Positions 7,313 to 14,652 of a stretch of DNA of 20,384 nt are shown piece after piece. Origin of the DNA: Lysobacteraceae bacterium (GTDB lineage: Bacteria > Pseudomonadota > Gammaproteobacteria > Xanthomonadales > Rhodanobacteraceae); assembly GCA_018971925.1 (NCBI GenBank), contig JAGWZT010000005.1, positions 1-20,384 of the forward strand, in the 5' to 3' direction. Under the pieces are notes generated by a model. The model did no database searches. It had not been told where the DNA came from and was given only the letters and a program-made list of their open reading frames with translations. Position 1 is the first letter of the stretch; each line of letters starts with the position of its first letter. Position numbers and translations under genes: made by a program.

Positions 7313-8289
7313 ACGCGGTCGTTTCCGAACAGCATCCATCTTTCCGGCAAACCCTGCGTGTGCATGGCCTCTCGCTGCCGCGCACCCGGCTCGAGATCCT
7401 GCAGGTCAACGTCGGCAAACTGTGCGATCTCGCCTGCGAGCACTGCCATGTCGAAGCCGGTCCCAAGCGCACCGAGATCATGCAGGGAGAAACCGTTGCG
7501 CGCATTCTCGAACTGCTGGACGACGCACCCGGCGTGCATACGGTCGATCTCACCGGCGGCGCGCCGGAGCTGAATCCACACTTCCGGATGCTGGTACGCG
7601 GCGCGAGGAACCTGGGCAAGACAGTGATCGATCGCTGCAACCTGACCGTCTTGTTTCGGCCCGGCCAGGAAGACACGGCCGAGTTCCTCGCCGAACAAGG
7701 CGTTAACGTGGTCGCCTCGCTGCCTTGTTACACCCAGGACCGGGTCGAGAAACAGCGTGGCCTGCACGTCTTCGAGCCCAGCATCAAGGCGCTGCAAAAG
7801 CTCAATAGCCTGGGTTACGGGCTACCCGATTCCGGATTGGAACTGGACCTCGTGTACAACCCGCTCGGACCCAGCCTGCCGCCGCCGCAGGCCCAGCTTG
7901 AAACGGACTACCGGCGCGAACTCAGGCTCCACTTCGGCATCGTGTTCAACCACCTGTTCACCATCACCAACATGCCGATCAAGCGGTTCCTGCACTTGCT
8001 TGATCGCGAGGGCCGTACTGAGCAGTACATGCAGACCCTACTGGATGCGTTCAATCCGCAAGCCGCCATGCATGTCATGTGCCGGACCCTGCTGTCGGTG
8101 AGCTGGGACGGGCAGTTGTACGACTGCGATTTCAATCAGGCGCTGGAACTGCCGCTGGGCGGCCGTCGGCGCACGTTGTGGGACATCGAAAACCTGGCGG
8201 AGGTCGAGCGCGGTCCGATCGCCTTCGCCGACCATTGTTTTGGCTGCACCGCCGGTGCGGGCAGCTCTTGCGGAGGTGCGTTGACATGA
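7309..8289 (+). CDS. arsS: arsenosugar biosynthesis radical SAM protein ArsS
   Basis: A 326-residue radical SAM enzyme. The cluster motif is CDLACEHCHVEAG (Cys39, Cys43, Cys46; CxxxCxxC), followed by the GGAPELNPHFR segment and DRCNLTVLF. The C-terminal part (DUF3641 type) carries further cysteines (MCRTLLS, LYDCDFNQ, DHCFGCTAGAGSSCGG), probably for auxiliary clusters. ArsS transfers the 5'-deoxyadenosyl group of SAM to dimethylarsinous acid, giving the adenosylated arsenosugar precursor. The ATG overlaps the preceding stop as ATGA, with GAGGAGAG upstream at 7291-7298, and the gene overlaps arsM by 4 bases. Gene order with ArsM and two glycosyltransferases makes the call strong. Confidence 0.93.
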   Translation: MNAVVSEQHPSFRQTLRVHGLSLPRTRLEILQVNVGKLCDLACEHCHVEAGPKRTEIMQGETVARILELLDDAPGVHTVDLTGGAPELNPHFRMLVRGARNLGKTVIDRCNLTVLFRPGQEDTAEFLAEQGVNVVASLPCYTQDRVEKQRGLHVFEPSIKALQKLNSLGYGLPDSGLELDLVYNPLGPSLPPPQAQLETDYRRELRLHFGIVFNHLFTITNMPIKRFLHLLDREGRTEQYMQTLLDAFNPQAAMHVMCRTLLSVSWDGQLYDCDFNQALELPLGGRRRTLWDIENLAEVERGPIAFADHCFGCTAGAGSSCGGALT

Positions 8290-9362
8290 TGGAAGAAGCC
8301 GCTGAATTGGAAACCGAGGCCCAAGATATCGCGCAGGGCATTCGCGACTATTACGGCAAGACCCTGCAATCGAGTGCCGACCTGAAGACCTCGGCGTGTT
8401 GCAGCGCCGGCGACATGCCCGCGCACCTGCGCGAAGTACTGGCGAAGCTGCATCCTGAAGTGAAGGATCGCTTCTATGGTTGCGGCTCGCCGATCCCGTT
8501 GGCACTCGAAGGCGCAACGGTGCTGGATCTTGGCTGCGGCAGCGGCCGCGACGCGTACCTGCTCTCCGCGCTGGTCGGCGAACGGGGCCGGGTGATCGGC
8601 GTGGACATGACGGCGCAGCAACTTGAAGTCGCCGAACGGCACCGTGCGTTTCACGCCAACGCATTCGGCCACGCACGCAGCAATGTCGATTTCAGGCTGG
8701 GCGATCTGTCCGACCTCGCGGCGCTCGGCATCGCCGACGACTCCATCGACGTCGCGGTGTCGAACTGCGTGCTGAACCTGGTGCCGGACAAGTCACGCGC
8801 CTTCGCGGAAATCTTGCGCGTGCTGAAGCCCGGCGGCGAGCTGTACTTCTCCGACGTGTTCGCCGACCGTCGTCTGTCTCGGGCACTGCTGGCTGACCCG
8901 GTATTACTAGGCGAGTGCCTTGCGGGCGCGCTGTACGTCGAGGATTTCCGGCGCGTGCTCACGCAACTTGGCGTCGCCGATACCTGCGTGTGCGCGCGCA
9001 GCCTGATCTCGCTGATCGATCCCGCAATCGAACGCAAGATCGGCTTCGCCCACTTCCAGTCGATCACATGGCGCGTGTTCAAGCTGCCGCTGGAAGACCG
9101 CTGCGAGGACTACGGACAGGTCGCGACCTACCTCGGCACGCTTGCGGAATCGCCGCACCGCTTCGTATTGGACGATCACCATCTGTTCGAGGCCCACAAG
9201 CCGGTACGCGTATGCGGGAATACCGCCGACATGCTGGCGACCACACGCTACGCGCCGCATTTCCGCGTAGAAGGCAACAAATCGCACCACTTCGGCCTGT
9301 TCGACTGCGGCACGGATGGCGCACAGGACGCTACTCCATGCGGCGGGGCGTCGTGTTGCTGA
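8286..9362 (+). CDS. arsM: arsenite S-adenosylmethionine methyltransferase ArsM
   Basis: A 358-residue methyltransferase. SAM motif I is VLDLGCGSGRDAYLLSALVG (about 79-98) and motif IV is LRVLKPGGELYFSD. The arsenic-binding cysteines are in place: Cys38/39 (TSACCSAG), Cys66 (YGCGSP), Cys161 (SNCVLNLVPDKS) and Cys211 (GECLAGALY). The 38-66 spacing of 28 and the 161-211 spacing of 50 equal those of the four conserved cysteines (44, 72, 174, 224) of the algal CmArsM. The tail ends in CGGASCC, a likely extra metal-binding end. It methylates As(III) stepwise and supplies dimethylated arsenic to ArsS. The ATG at 8286 overlaps the arsS stop as ATGA. Confidence 0.94.
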   Translation: MMEEAAELETEAQDIAQGIRDYYGKTLQSSADLKTSACCSAGDMPAHLREVLAKLHPEVKDRFYGCGSPIPLALEGATVLDLGCGSGRDAYLLSALVGERGRVIGVDMTAQQLEVAERHRAFHANAFGHARSNVDFRLGDLSDLAALGIADDSIDVAVSNCVLNLVPDKSRAFAEILRVLKPGGELYFSDVFADRRLSRALLADPVLLGECLAGALYVEDFRRVLTQLGVADTCVCARSLISLIDPAIERKIGFAHFQSITWRVFKLPLEDRCEDYGQVATYLGTLAESPHRFVLDDHHLFEAHKPVRVCGNTADMLATTRYAPHFRVEGNKSHHFGLFDCGTDGAQDATPCGGASCC

Positions 9363-9363
9363 G

Positions 9364-10113
9364 ATGGACCAGCCGCGACCACTCCCGTTGCAACCCAGCA
9401 TGAGCGCACGGCCAGAGCCGGCGCTGCGCCTTTCGGTGATCGTGCCGTTCGGACCAGACGAAACCGAAGGCGCGGCGTTGCTCGAACAATTGCAGGCGTT
9501 GCCTCGCGATGCCGAAATCGTGCTGGTGCGCGCGGAAGGTCGTCTGCTTCCACTCGGAATGAAGCCAGGAGCTCAAGGTGTCGCGATCCGGATTTGCGCT
9601 AGCCCGGCCGGACGCGCGCGACAAATGAATATCGGAGCGCGGGCGGCACGCGGGCGCTGGCTGTGGTTCCTGCACGCCGATTCATGCCTGCAGTCGCGCA
9701 CGCTGACTGCGCTGGACGCTTTCCTCACGGAAGACCAGGGCGCGCTTGGTTATTTCGACCTGCGTTATCGCGACGACGGGCCGCGGCTTGCGCACCTCAA
9801 CGCGATCGGCGCCAACCTGCGCGCGCGATGGTTCGGCATTCCGTTCGGCGATCAGGGATTCGTACTGCCTGCCCCGTGGTTCGATCGGCTGGGTGGCTAC
9901 GACGAAACGGCCGTATGTGGCGAGGACCACCTTCTGGTCTGGCGCGCGCGCGCGGCGGGGTTGCCGTTGCGCCGGATCGGCGCGCCGCTCGCAAGCAGTG
10001 CGCGCAAATATGCCCGTCAGGGTTGGGGACGCATGACTTTGCGAAACCTGCGCTTGACCGCATTGCAGGCGTGGCCCCAGTGGCGGCGGCTGCACAAGGA
10101 ACGGATCGCGTGA
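9364..10113 (+). CDS. arsenosugar biosynthesis-type family 2 glycosyltransferase (TIGR04283-like)
   Basis: About 249 residues from the ATG one base after the arsM stop; an alternative ATG at 9400 would trim 12 residues. It has the GT-A opening LRLSVIVPFGPDETEG, the ASPAGRARQMNIGARAARG motif and the DxD-like WLWFLHADS, as in short family 2 glycosyltransferases that accompany arsM and arsS. A later AVCGEDHLLVWRAR holds the acidic catalytic residue region. It probably transfers a sugar or sugar-like group onto the arsenoriboside intermediate; donor and acceptor have not been proven for this subfamily. The stop overlaps the next gene's GTG start as GTGA. Confidence 0.85.
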   Translation: MDQPRPLPLQPSMSARPEPALRLSVIVPFGPDETEGAALLEQLQALPRDAEIVLVRAEGRLLPLGMKPGAQGVAIRICASPAGRARQMNIGARAARGRWLWFLHADSCLQSRTLTALDAFLTEDQGALGYFDLRYRDDGPRLAHLNAIGANLRARWFGIPFGDQGFVLPAPWFDRLGGYDETAVCGEDHLLVWRARAAGLPLRRIGAPLASSARKYARQGWGRMTLRNLRLTALQAWPQWRRLHKERIA

Positions 10114-10826
10114 CCACGGCCGTTGCCATCTTCGTCAAGACACCCGGGCACTCTCCGGTCAAGACCCGCTTGGCCAGGGCAATCGGCCATGAAGCCGCGA
10201 CCGAGTTTCACTTGCTTGCCGCGGGAGCGGTGGCTGAAGTCGTGGGTGCGGCGCAAGGCTGGAACGCATCGTTTCGTCCTTACTGGGCGGTTGCCGAATG
10301 CGGCGCGATGGACGACCGGGCTTGGTGCGCGTTTCCAAGACTGTGGCAGGGTGATGGGGAGCTTGGCGATCGCCTGGATCGGGTCTATGCGATTCTGCGT
10401 ACCGCCCACGAACGCGTGCTGCTGATCGGCGCAGATGCGCCGCAAGTGACGCCTGAACTGTTGCGGCAGGCTCGCATGGCACTGGACGACCCGGTGACAC
10501 CCTTCGTCATGGGTGAAGCCGAGGATGGCGGTTTTTGGCTGTTCGGGGGACGGGCGCCTATCTTGCGGGAAGTCTGGTGCAAGGTGGGTTATTCGCGCGA
10601 TGACACCGCCTCGCAATTGTGCGACGCCCTGCGTTCGAATGGCGAAATCGCCGTGCTGCCGACCCTGACGGATGTGGATCGCCCATGCGATCTGCCGGTG
10701 CTCGCCGAGGCATTGGCTGCATTGCGCACGCTACTCCCCGCGCAACTCAGGTTGCTGGAATGGCTGGAGCACCATTCGACACGTCAGAATGAATCCATTC
10801 CGATCCGTCACGCCTCTATGTCGTGA
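10110..10826 (+). CDS. arsenosugar biosynthesis-type glycosyltransferase (TIGR04282/DUF2064-like)
   Basis: A 238-residue protein with a GT-A/nucleotidyltransferase-like fold: VAIFVKTPGHSPVKTRLARAIG at the N-terminus (the KTPxxxxxKTRL signature of DUF2064), LLIGADAPQVTPELL (about 105-119) and GEAEDGGFWLFGG (about 134-146). DUF2064 proteins pair with the preceding family 2 enzyme in arsenosugar operons and in some lipid-glycosylation loci. The start is GTG at 10110, overlapping the previous stop by 4 bases. The stop at 10824-10826 borders a strong hairpin. The general family is sure; the exact reaction is inferred from context. Confidence 0.84.
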   Translation: MTTAVAIFVKTPGHSPVKTRLARAIGHEAATEFHLLAAGAVAEVVGAAQGWNASFRPYWAVAECGAMDDRAWCAFPRLWQGDGELGDRLDRVYAILRTAHERVLLIGADAPQVTPELLRQARMALDDPVTPFVMGEAEDGGFWLFGGRAPILREVWCKVGYSRDDTASQLCDALRSNGEIAVLPTLTDVDRPCDLPVLAEALAALRTLLPAQLRLLEWLEHHSTRQNESIPIRHASMS

Positions 10827-10891
10827 AGGGGCGGCAGACACTCGGGACAGGCCTCCCTCCTGGTCTCCGTTCGCCAAGTCTGCCGCCCTTT
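10826..10891 (+). promoter_or_regulatory. long stem-loop between glycosyltransferase and pit genes
   Basis: Arms 10826-10839 (AAGGGGCGGCAGAC) and 10878-10891 (GTCTGCCGCCCTTT) pair over 14 positions with one G-U wobble. They enclose a 38-base loop that can itself fold weakly (ACAGG with CCTGGT). No U-run follows, so it is not a clean intrinsic terminator. It begins at the preceding stop codon and ends about 60 bases before pit, making it a candidate attenuator, processing site or mRNA stabiliser that sets pit-arsC expression apart from the upstream genes. Confidence 0.55.
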
Positions 10892-10917
10892 CCCTCACAT
10901 TCCGACGGAGAGCCACC

Positions 10918-10953
10918 ATGGACTGCTGCATTCGACCCGAGCTGGAAGGTTGA
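10918..10953 (+). CDS. possible 11-residue leader peptide before pit
   Basis: A short frame reads MDCCIRPELEG and then stops one base before the pit ATG at 10955. It has a good ribosome site (GGAG at 10907-10910, 7 bases ahead), while pit itself has only the purine-rich AGCTGGAAGG inside this mini-ORF. That layout allows translational coupling. The adjacent cysteines are notable in an arsenic operon because thiols bind As(III), but with 11 codons this may be chance. Confidence 0.3.
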   Translation: MDCCIRPELEG

Positions 10954-10954
10954 A

Positions 10955-12058
10955 ATGGACATCCTTCTGCTCTTGGCAGTACTGTTCCTTGCCGCTACGA
11001 ATGGTGCGAACGACAACTTCAAAGGCGTGGCGACGCTGTATGGAAGCCGACGTGCCGGCTATTGGACCAGCCTGATCTGGGCCAGTGTCACCACGCTGGC
11101 CGGTTCGTTGGCTTCGGTCTACCTTGCACACGCGCTGCTGGAAGCCTTCACCGGCGCCGGGCTGGTACCGAGACCCATTGCCACCCAGGTGCGCTTCGCA
11201 CTCGCAGTCGCCGGCGGCGGCGCCATCACAGTAGCGCTCGCCGCTTGGCGCGGCCTGCCGATCTCGACCACGATGGCGCTGGTGGGAGCGATGGCCGGCG
11301 CGGGCTTGATCGCAATTGGATGGGCGGTGCATTTCTCCGCGTTGGTCGGCACGTTCCTGGTGCCGTTGCTGGTCAGCCCCATCATCGCGCTGATCCCAGC
11401 GTTACTGCTGGCACCGTTGCTTCGTCGGTGGGTGGCGCATCATGCAACTGCGGAGCCCGAATGCATGTGCGTCACGGCGGCCGCCGTGACGACCCCGGAA
11501 GGCTTGATGTTGCGCGAAAGCAATGCACCAGCCTTGATGGCCGGCTACGAGTCAGCATGCCGCGAACAGGGTGCCCGGCCAGTTGCGCGCTGGAACGCGC
11601 GCCGCGCGGAGGATACGCTGTTGTTCCTGCTGGGAGGCGCGGTCAGTTTTGCGCGCGGTCTGAACGACACGCCCAAGGTCGCGGCATTGCTATTGCCGGT
11701 TGCGGTGCTCAGCGGGCACGACCATATCGCGGTCGCGCTGGTAGGTGTGGGTATGGTGATCGGTGGTCTGCTGGGTGCGCGGCGTGTTGCGCGCACGCTG
11801 AGCGACAAGATCACCCAACTGGATGTCGGCGCCGCGCTCGCCGCCGGCGTGACCACCAGCCTGTTGGTCTGCACCGCATCGTTCAACGGGCTGCCGGTAT
11901 CCACCACGCAGGTTTCCGTCGGTGCGCTGGCAGGCACGGGACTCACGGGTGGCGCGAAGGTCGACCGCGAGGTGCTGATTAACATCGTGCTCTCGTGGGT
12001 CATTACCTTGCCAATCGGTGCGCTGTTCGGTGCGCTTTTGTATGCCTTGCTGCGTTGA
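10955..12058 (+). CDS. pit: PiT family inorganic phosphate transporter
   Basis: A 367-residue membrane protein with the two inverted PiT repeats. The first carries GANDNFKGVATLYGSR near the N-terminus (about 17-32) and LPISTTMALVGA; the second carries ARGLNDTPKVAALL (about residue 234) and FNGLPVSTTQVSVGALAGTG. Hydrophobic segments are regularly spaced, with a Cys-containing cytosolic loop in the middle (ECMCVTAAA). PiT proteins import metal-phosphate complexes with protons or cations. In an arsenic operon a PiT carrier could keep phosphate uptake going while arsenate competes for other carriers, or could move arsenic species; this is inference. A start at 10955 fits the family N-terminus, and arsC follows after 10 bases. 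Confidence 0.9.
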   Translation: MDILLLLAVLFLAATNGANDNFKGVATLYGSRRAGYWTSLIWASVTTLAGSLASVYLAHALLEAFTGAGLVPRPIATQVRFALAVAGGGAITVALAAWRGLPISTTMALVGAMAGAGLIAIGWAVHFSALVGTFLVPLLVSPIIALIPALLLAPLLRRWVAHHATAEPECMCVTAAAVTTPEGLMLRESNAPALMAGYESACREQGARPVARWNARRAEDTLLFLLGGAVSFARGLNDTPKVAALLLPVAVLSGHDHIAVALVGVGMVIGGLLGARRVARTLSDKITQLDVGAALAAGVTTSLLVCTASFNGLPVSTTQVSVGALAGTGLTGGAKVDREVLINIVLSWVITLPIGALFGALLYALLR

Positions 12059-12068
12059 GGCCGAAGAA

Positions 12069-12563
12069 ATGCCACTCCGCTTGCTCTTCCTGTGCACGCA
12101 TAACTCCGCGCGCAGCATCGTGGCCGAGGGACTGGCAAATCGTCTGGGCGACGATCGCTTGCGCGCATTCAGTGCGGGCAGCCACCCTTCGGGACGGGTT
12201 CATCCGCTCGCGCTGGAGGTGTTGCGCGAGCGTGGCTGCGCCACTGACGGCCTGCACAGCAAATCCTGGGACGTGTATGCCGGCGCCGAACCGATGGACG
12301 CCGTGATCACGGTGTGCGACACGACCGCGGGCGAAATCTGCCCGTTATGGCCGGGTGCACCGGCACAGGTGCACTGGGACCTGCCCGACCCATCGGGTGT
12401 GAGGGGCGATGACCGTGAGCGGTTGGTCGCTTTCCGGCATACCGCAGGATACTTGGCTGCACGACTGCAGCGCGTCCTGTCGTTGCCACTGGACGACTTC
12501 GACATCGCCACCCTGGAATCCGAGCTGCAATGCATCCACGACACGGCGGTGCGCGGGGAGTAA
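12069..12563 (+). CDS. arsC: arsenate reductase ArsC, low-molecular-weight phosphatase type
   Basis: A 164-residue protein with the P-loop FLCTHNSARSIVAEG (Cys9, Arg15; CX5R) and the pair of downstream redox cysteines in VCDTTAGEICPLWPG (Cys83 and Cys91). This arrangement is the thioredoxin- or glutaredoxin-linked arsenate reductase of the LMW-PTPase fold rather than a tyrosine phosphatase. The conserved DLPDPSG loop supplies the general-acid Asp. It reduces arsenate to arsenite in the cytoplasm, feeding ArsM. The ATG at 12069 sits 10 bases after pit with AAGAA as a weak ribosome site; the next gene starts 3 bases after its stop. Confidence 0.92.
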   Translation: MPLRLLFLCTHNSARSIVAEGLANRLGDDRLRAFSAGSHPSGRVHPLALEVLRERGCATDGLHSKSWDVYAGAEPMDAVITVCDTTAGEICPLWPGAPAQVHWDLPDPSGVRGDDRERLVAFRHTAGYLAARLQRVLSLPLDDFDIATLESELQCIHDTAVRGE

Positions 12564-12566
12564 CGC

Positions 12567-13148
12567 ATGAGCTTCATCCGTGAAATCGACCCTGCCCATG
12601 CTACCGACGATTTGCGCGCCGCTTACAACGAACTCGAGCGGCGCCGAGGTAAGGTCGCCAGCATCATGAAGGTGCACAGTCTGCGGCCGTCCGCATTGCG
12701 GGCGCATCTTGCGCTGTACATGGACCTGATGTTCGCTCCTGGCGGCCTCACCCGCCGCCAGCGCGAGCTGATCGCGGTGACGGTGTCGCGCGAGAACGAC
12801 TGCGCGTATTGCATCGCGCATCACCGTGAAGCGATGTCGTTCTACATCCATGACGCCCGCCTGCTGGACGTCATCGCACGAGGCGTCGACGATTCATCAC
12901 TCAACGCGGCTGATCGTGCCCTGCGCCGCTATGCGGTGAAACTGACCGGCATGCCAGACCGGGTGGAAGAGCGGGATGTTGCCGTACTGCGCGCGGCGGG
13001 CTTCGCTGACGAGGACATCCTTCTGGCCAACCTGATCGTGGCCTATTTCAACTTCGTCAATCGCATCGCGCTGGGTCTCGGCGTGACGTTCGATGAAGCC
13101 GAGATGCGCGGGTACCGGAGCGGCGGAACGAACGGACGCACGGACTGA
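12567..13148 (+). CDS. AhpD/CMD-family peroxidase-like protein of the arsenosugar operon
   Basis: A 193-residue carboxymuconolactone decarboxylase/AhpD-fold protein with the redox motif SRENDCAYCIAHHREAM (Cys79, Cys82, His85/His86, and Glu76 upstream), the CxxC plus His proton relay of alkylhydroperoxidase-like enzymes. The N-terminal IREIDPAHATDDLRAAYNEL and C-terminal NFVNRIALGLGV match the peroxidase-related subfamily often encoded with arsM and arsS. It may handle peroxides or thiol oxidation products formed during arsenic metabolism; substrate unknown. GGGGAG just before the ATG is a strong ribosome site, and TGATG joins its stop to a further start. Confidence 0.85.
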   Translation: MSFIREIDPAHATDDLRAAYNELERRRGKVASIMKVHSLRPSALRAHLALYMDLMFAPGGLTRRQRELIAVTVSRENDCAYCIAHHREAMSFYIHDARLLDVIARGVDDSSLNAADRALRRYAVKLTGMPDRVEERDVAVLRAAGFADEDILLANLIVAYFNFVNRIALGLGVTFDEAEMRGYRSGGTNGRTD

Positions 13149-13295
13149 TGTCCGACATGGGGAATCTGCGACCCGTAGTCGGTGAAGGTAGGTACTCCGA
13201 CCGGCGTGACGCCACGTCGAGTGACTTGGCGGTCGCAGCATCGGGTGTGCCGCTCGGGGTGTTGCGCGCATGCCCATTGGGTGGTCACGCTGCTA
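13148..13295 (+). other. short open stretch before the IS, possible damaged gene start
   Basis: The peroxidase stop overlaps an ATG as TGATG, and this frame stays open for 49 codons until the insertion sequence (MSDMGNLRPVVGEGRYSD at its start). It then stops inside the element at 13310-13312. I recognise no family. In a different frame the last few codons before the IS read WVVTLLA and join the ACR3 remnant after the element. The stretch may be the wreck of a gene start and part of the lost acr3, but it is too short to hold the missing ~250 codons. Confidence 0.3.
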
Positions 13296-13314
13296 GAGCG
13301 TTCTTGATTTAAAT
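13296..13314 (+). repeat. left terminal inverted repeat of the IS630 element
   Basis: GAGCGTTCTTGATTTAAAT, matched 15 of 19 by the reverse complement of 14297-14315. The preceding TA at 13294-13295 is the target duplication. Confidence 0.88.
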
Positions 13315-13363
13315 ATATACACATTCGGAGTACGGTGGCGGGGGGTTCCCATGGAGTCCCGTC

Positions 13364-14302
13364 ATGTATGCGTACTCACAGGATTTGCGCGATCGGGTGT
13401 TGCGGGCGATAGAGCGGGGCGAGCATCCGACGGCGGTCGCACGGCGGTTCGAGGTCAGCCGGGTGTGGGTGTATCAGGTGCTCCACCGGTTTCGCGATCA
13501 CGGAGAGCGTTGCAGTCACGCGGTCGGCGGGTACCGGCGCTCCTGCGTGGCGGATTGGGAGGGCACGTTGCGCGGGTGGATCAAGGCCGGACCTGATCTG
13601 ACGCTGGCGCAGTTATGTGAGTGGCTGGCTGCGCGGGGTGTGCAGATCAAGGCACCGGCGCTCTGGCACCAGCTCGACAAGTGGGGGTTGAGTTTTAAAA
13701 AAACCCTGCACGCCAGCGAGCAAGAGCGCGCCGACGTCCAGCAGGCGCGACGCGAATGGATGCATGACCGGCCCAGTTGGGATCCTGCGCACCTGGTGTT
13801 CCTGGACGAGACATGGGCCACGACCTGCATGACGCCCGCCTATGGCCGCGCGCCGCGCGGGGAGCGGGGCATGGCATCGGTTCCGTATGGGCACTGGAAG
13901 ACCACCACGTTCATCGCAGCCTTGCGTTGTGATGGGTTGAATGCACCGATGGTGGCCGATGGACCGATGAACGGCGCCCTGTTTCGGGCTTGGGTGGAGA
14001 CGTTCCTATGTCCCACCTTGCAACCCGGCGACATCGTGATCGCCGACAATCTGTCCAGTCACAAGGTCGCGGGCATCCGGGAAGCCATCGAGGCAGTAGG
14101 CGCCACCCTCCGCTATCTGCCGCCCTATTCCCCAGACCTGAACCCCATCGAAAAGGTGTTCGCCAAGCTCAAGGCGCTGCTGCGCCGTGCTGGCGTCCGC
14201 GCGATCGATGCACTGTGGGACCAGGTCGGAGCGCTGCTGGATGCGTTCTCACCGGAGGAATGTGGTAACTACCTCAGGTCCTCTGGTTACGTAAGCATCT
14301 AA
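13364..14302 (+). CDS. IS630 family transposase, full length
   Basis: A 312-residue transposase. An N-terminal helix-turn-helix pair (MYAYSQDLRDRVLRAIERG, then TAVARRFEVSRVWVYQVLHR) is followed by a linker domain and a DDE nuclease: the first Asp in LVFLDETWATT, the second in DIVIADNLSSHK, and the Glu in YSPDLNPIEKVFAKLK. All three catalytic residues are present in a single frame, so no programmed frameshift is needed. It starts at the ATG at 13364 with GGAG at 13353-13356. The GC-rich host-like composition, apart from the AT-rich left end, suggests it circulates in related high-GC bacteria. Confidence 0.93.
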   Translation: MYAYSQDLRDRVLRAIERGEHPTAVARRFEVSRVWVYQVLHRFRDHGERCSHAVGGYRRSCVADWEGTLRGWIKAGPDLTLAQLCEWLAARGVQIKAPALWHQLDKWGLSFKKTLHASEQERADVQQARREWMHDRPSWDPAHLVFLDETWATTCMTPAYGRAPRGERGMASVPYGHWKTTTFIAALRCDGLNAPMVADGPMNGALFRAWVETFLCPTLQPGDIVIADNLSSHKVAGIREAIEAVGATLRYLPPYSPDLNPIEKVFAKLKALLRRAGVRAIDALWDQVGALLDAFSPEECGNYLRSSGYVSI

Positions 14303-14315
14303 ATCGAAACCGCTC
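14297..14315 (-). repeat. right terminal inverted repeat of the IS630 element
   Basis: Read on the minus strand it is GAGCGGTTTCGATTTAGAT, the partner of the left repeat. TA follows at 14316-14317. The TAA stop of the transposase (14300-14302) lies within it. Confidence 0.88.
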
Positions 14316-14317
14316 TA

Positions 14318-14599
14318 GCGGTGCCGATCACGCTGCAGGTGCTGTTCAATGCGACGCTCGCGTACGGCCTCAATCGCTGGCTGGGCGAAGCACATTGCGT
14401 CGCCGGGCCTTCGGCCTTGATTGGCGCCAGCAACTTCTTCGAACTTGCGGTGGCAACGGCGATCAGCTTGTTCGGCTTCACCTCCGGCGCCGCACTGGCG
14501 ACCGTCGTTGGCGTGCTGATCGAAGTCCCGGTCATGCTGGTTCTCGTTGCTGTGGTCAATCGCAGCCGCGGGTGGTACGAGCGTCGGGTTGTCGCTTAG
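14318..14599 (+). pseudogene. acr3: ACR3-family arsenite efflux pump, C-terminal remnant
   Basis: About 93 residues of continuous reading from the IS edge to the TAG at 14597-14599 match the end of ACR3 permeases: VPITLQVLFNATLAYGLNR, HCVAGPSALIGASNFFELAV, FGFTSGAALATVVGVLIEVP and NRSRGWYER. ACR3 pumps are about 350 residues with ten helices, so roughly three quarters is missing. Upstream of the IS only 147 bases separate it from the peroxidase gene. When the IS and one TA copy are removed in thought, WVVTLLA joins in frame, which fits the family, but the sequence before it does not. The copy is therefore deleted as well as interrupted and cannot encode a working pump. Confidence 0.88.
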
Positions 14600-14621
14600 C
14601 TCTTTGAGTGCGGCGAACAAC

Positions 14622-14635
14622 GCCCTGATCAGGGC
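14622..14635. terminator. possible bidirectional stem-loop between acr3 remnant and merR
   Basis: GCCCTGATCAGGGC is a perfect 14-base palindrome that can fold as a five-pair stem with a GATC loop. It lies between two convergent genes (acr3 remnant and merR), where a shared terminator is expected, but no T-run follows on either strand, so support is limited. Confidence 0.3.
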
Positions 14636-14652
14636 TTGATCGGCGCGACCGC

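Larger units (their letters stand above)
13296..14315 (+). mobile_element. IS630-family insertion sequence, complete, 1020 bp
   Basis: One intact DDE transposase gene lies between imperfect terminal inverted repeats: left 13296-13314 and right 14297-14315, identical at 15 of 19 positions, both beginning GAGCG when read inwards. Each end is bordered by TA (13294-13295 and 14316-14317), the target duplication typical of IS630/Tc1-mariner elements. The transposase stop codon lies inside the right repeat. The intact gene and clean ends suggest a recent or still active insertion. It sits where an ACR3 efflux gene is truncated. Confidence 0.92.

Noticed and set aside
5750..7339. Minus-strand frame of 529 codons opposite the oxidoreductase fusion
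   Set aside because: No recognisable motif, rich in R, H and D as expected for an antisense frame; the plus-strand FAD and NAD motifs are complete.
13693..13704. A-run in the transposase as a possible programmed frameshift site
   Set aside because: The transposase is complete in one frame and the slippery heptamer is not in the phase needed for a -1 shift.
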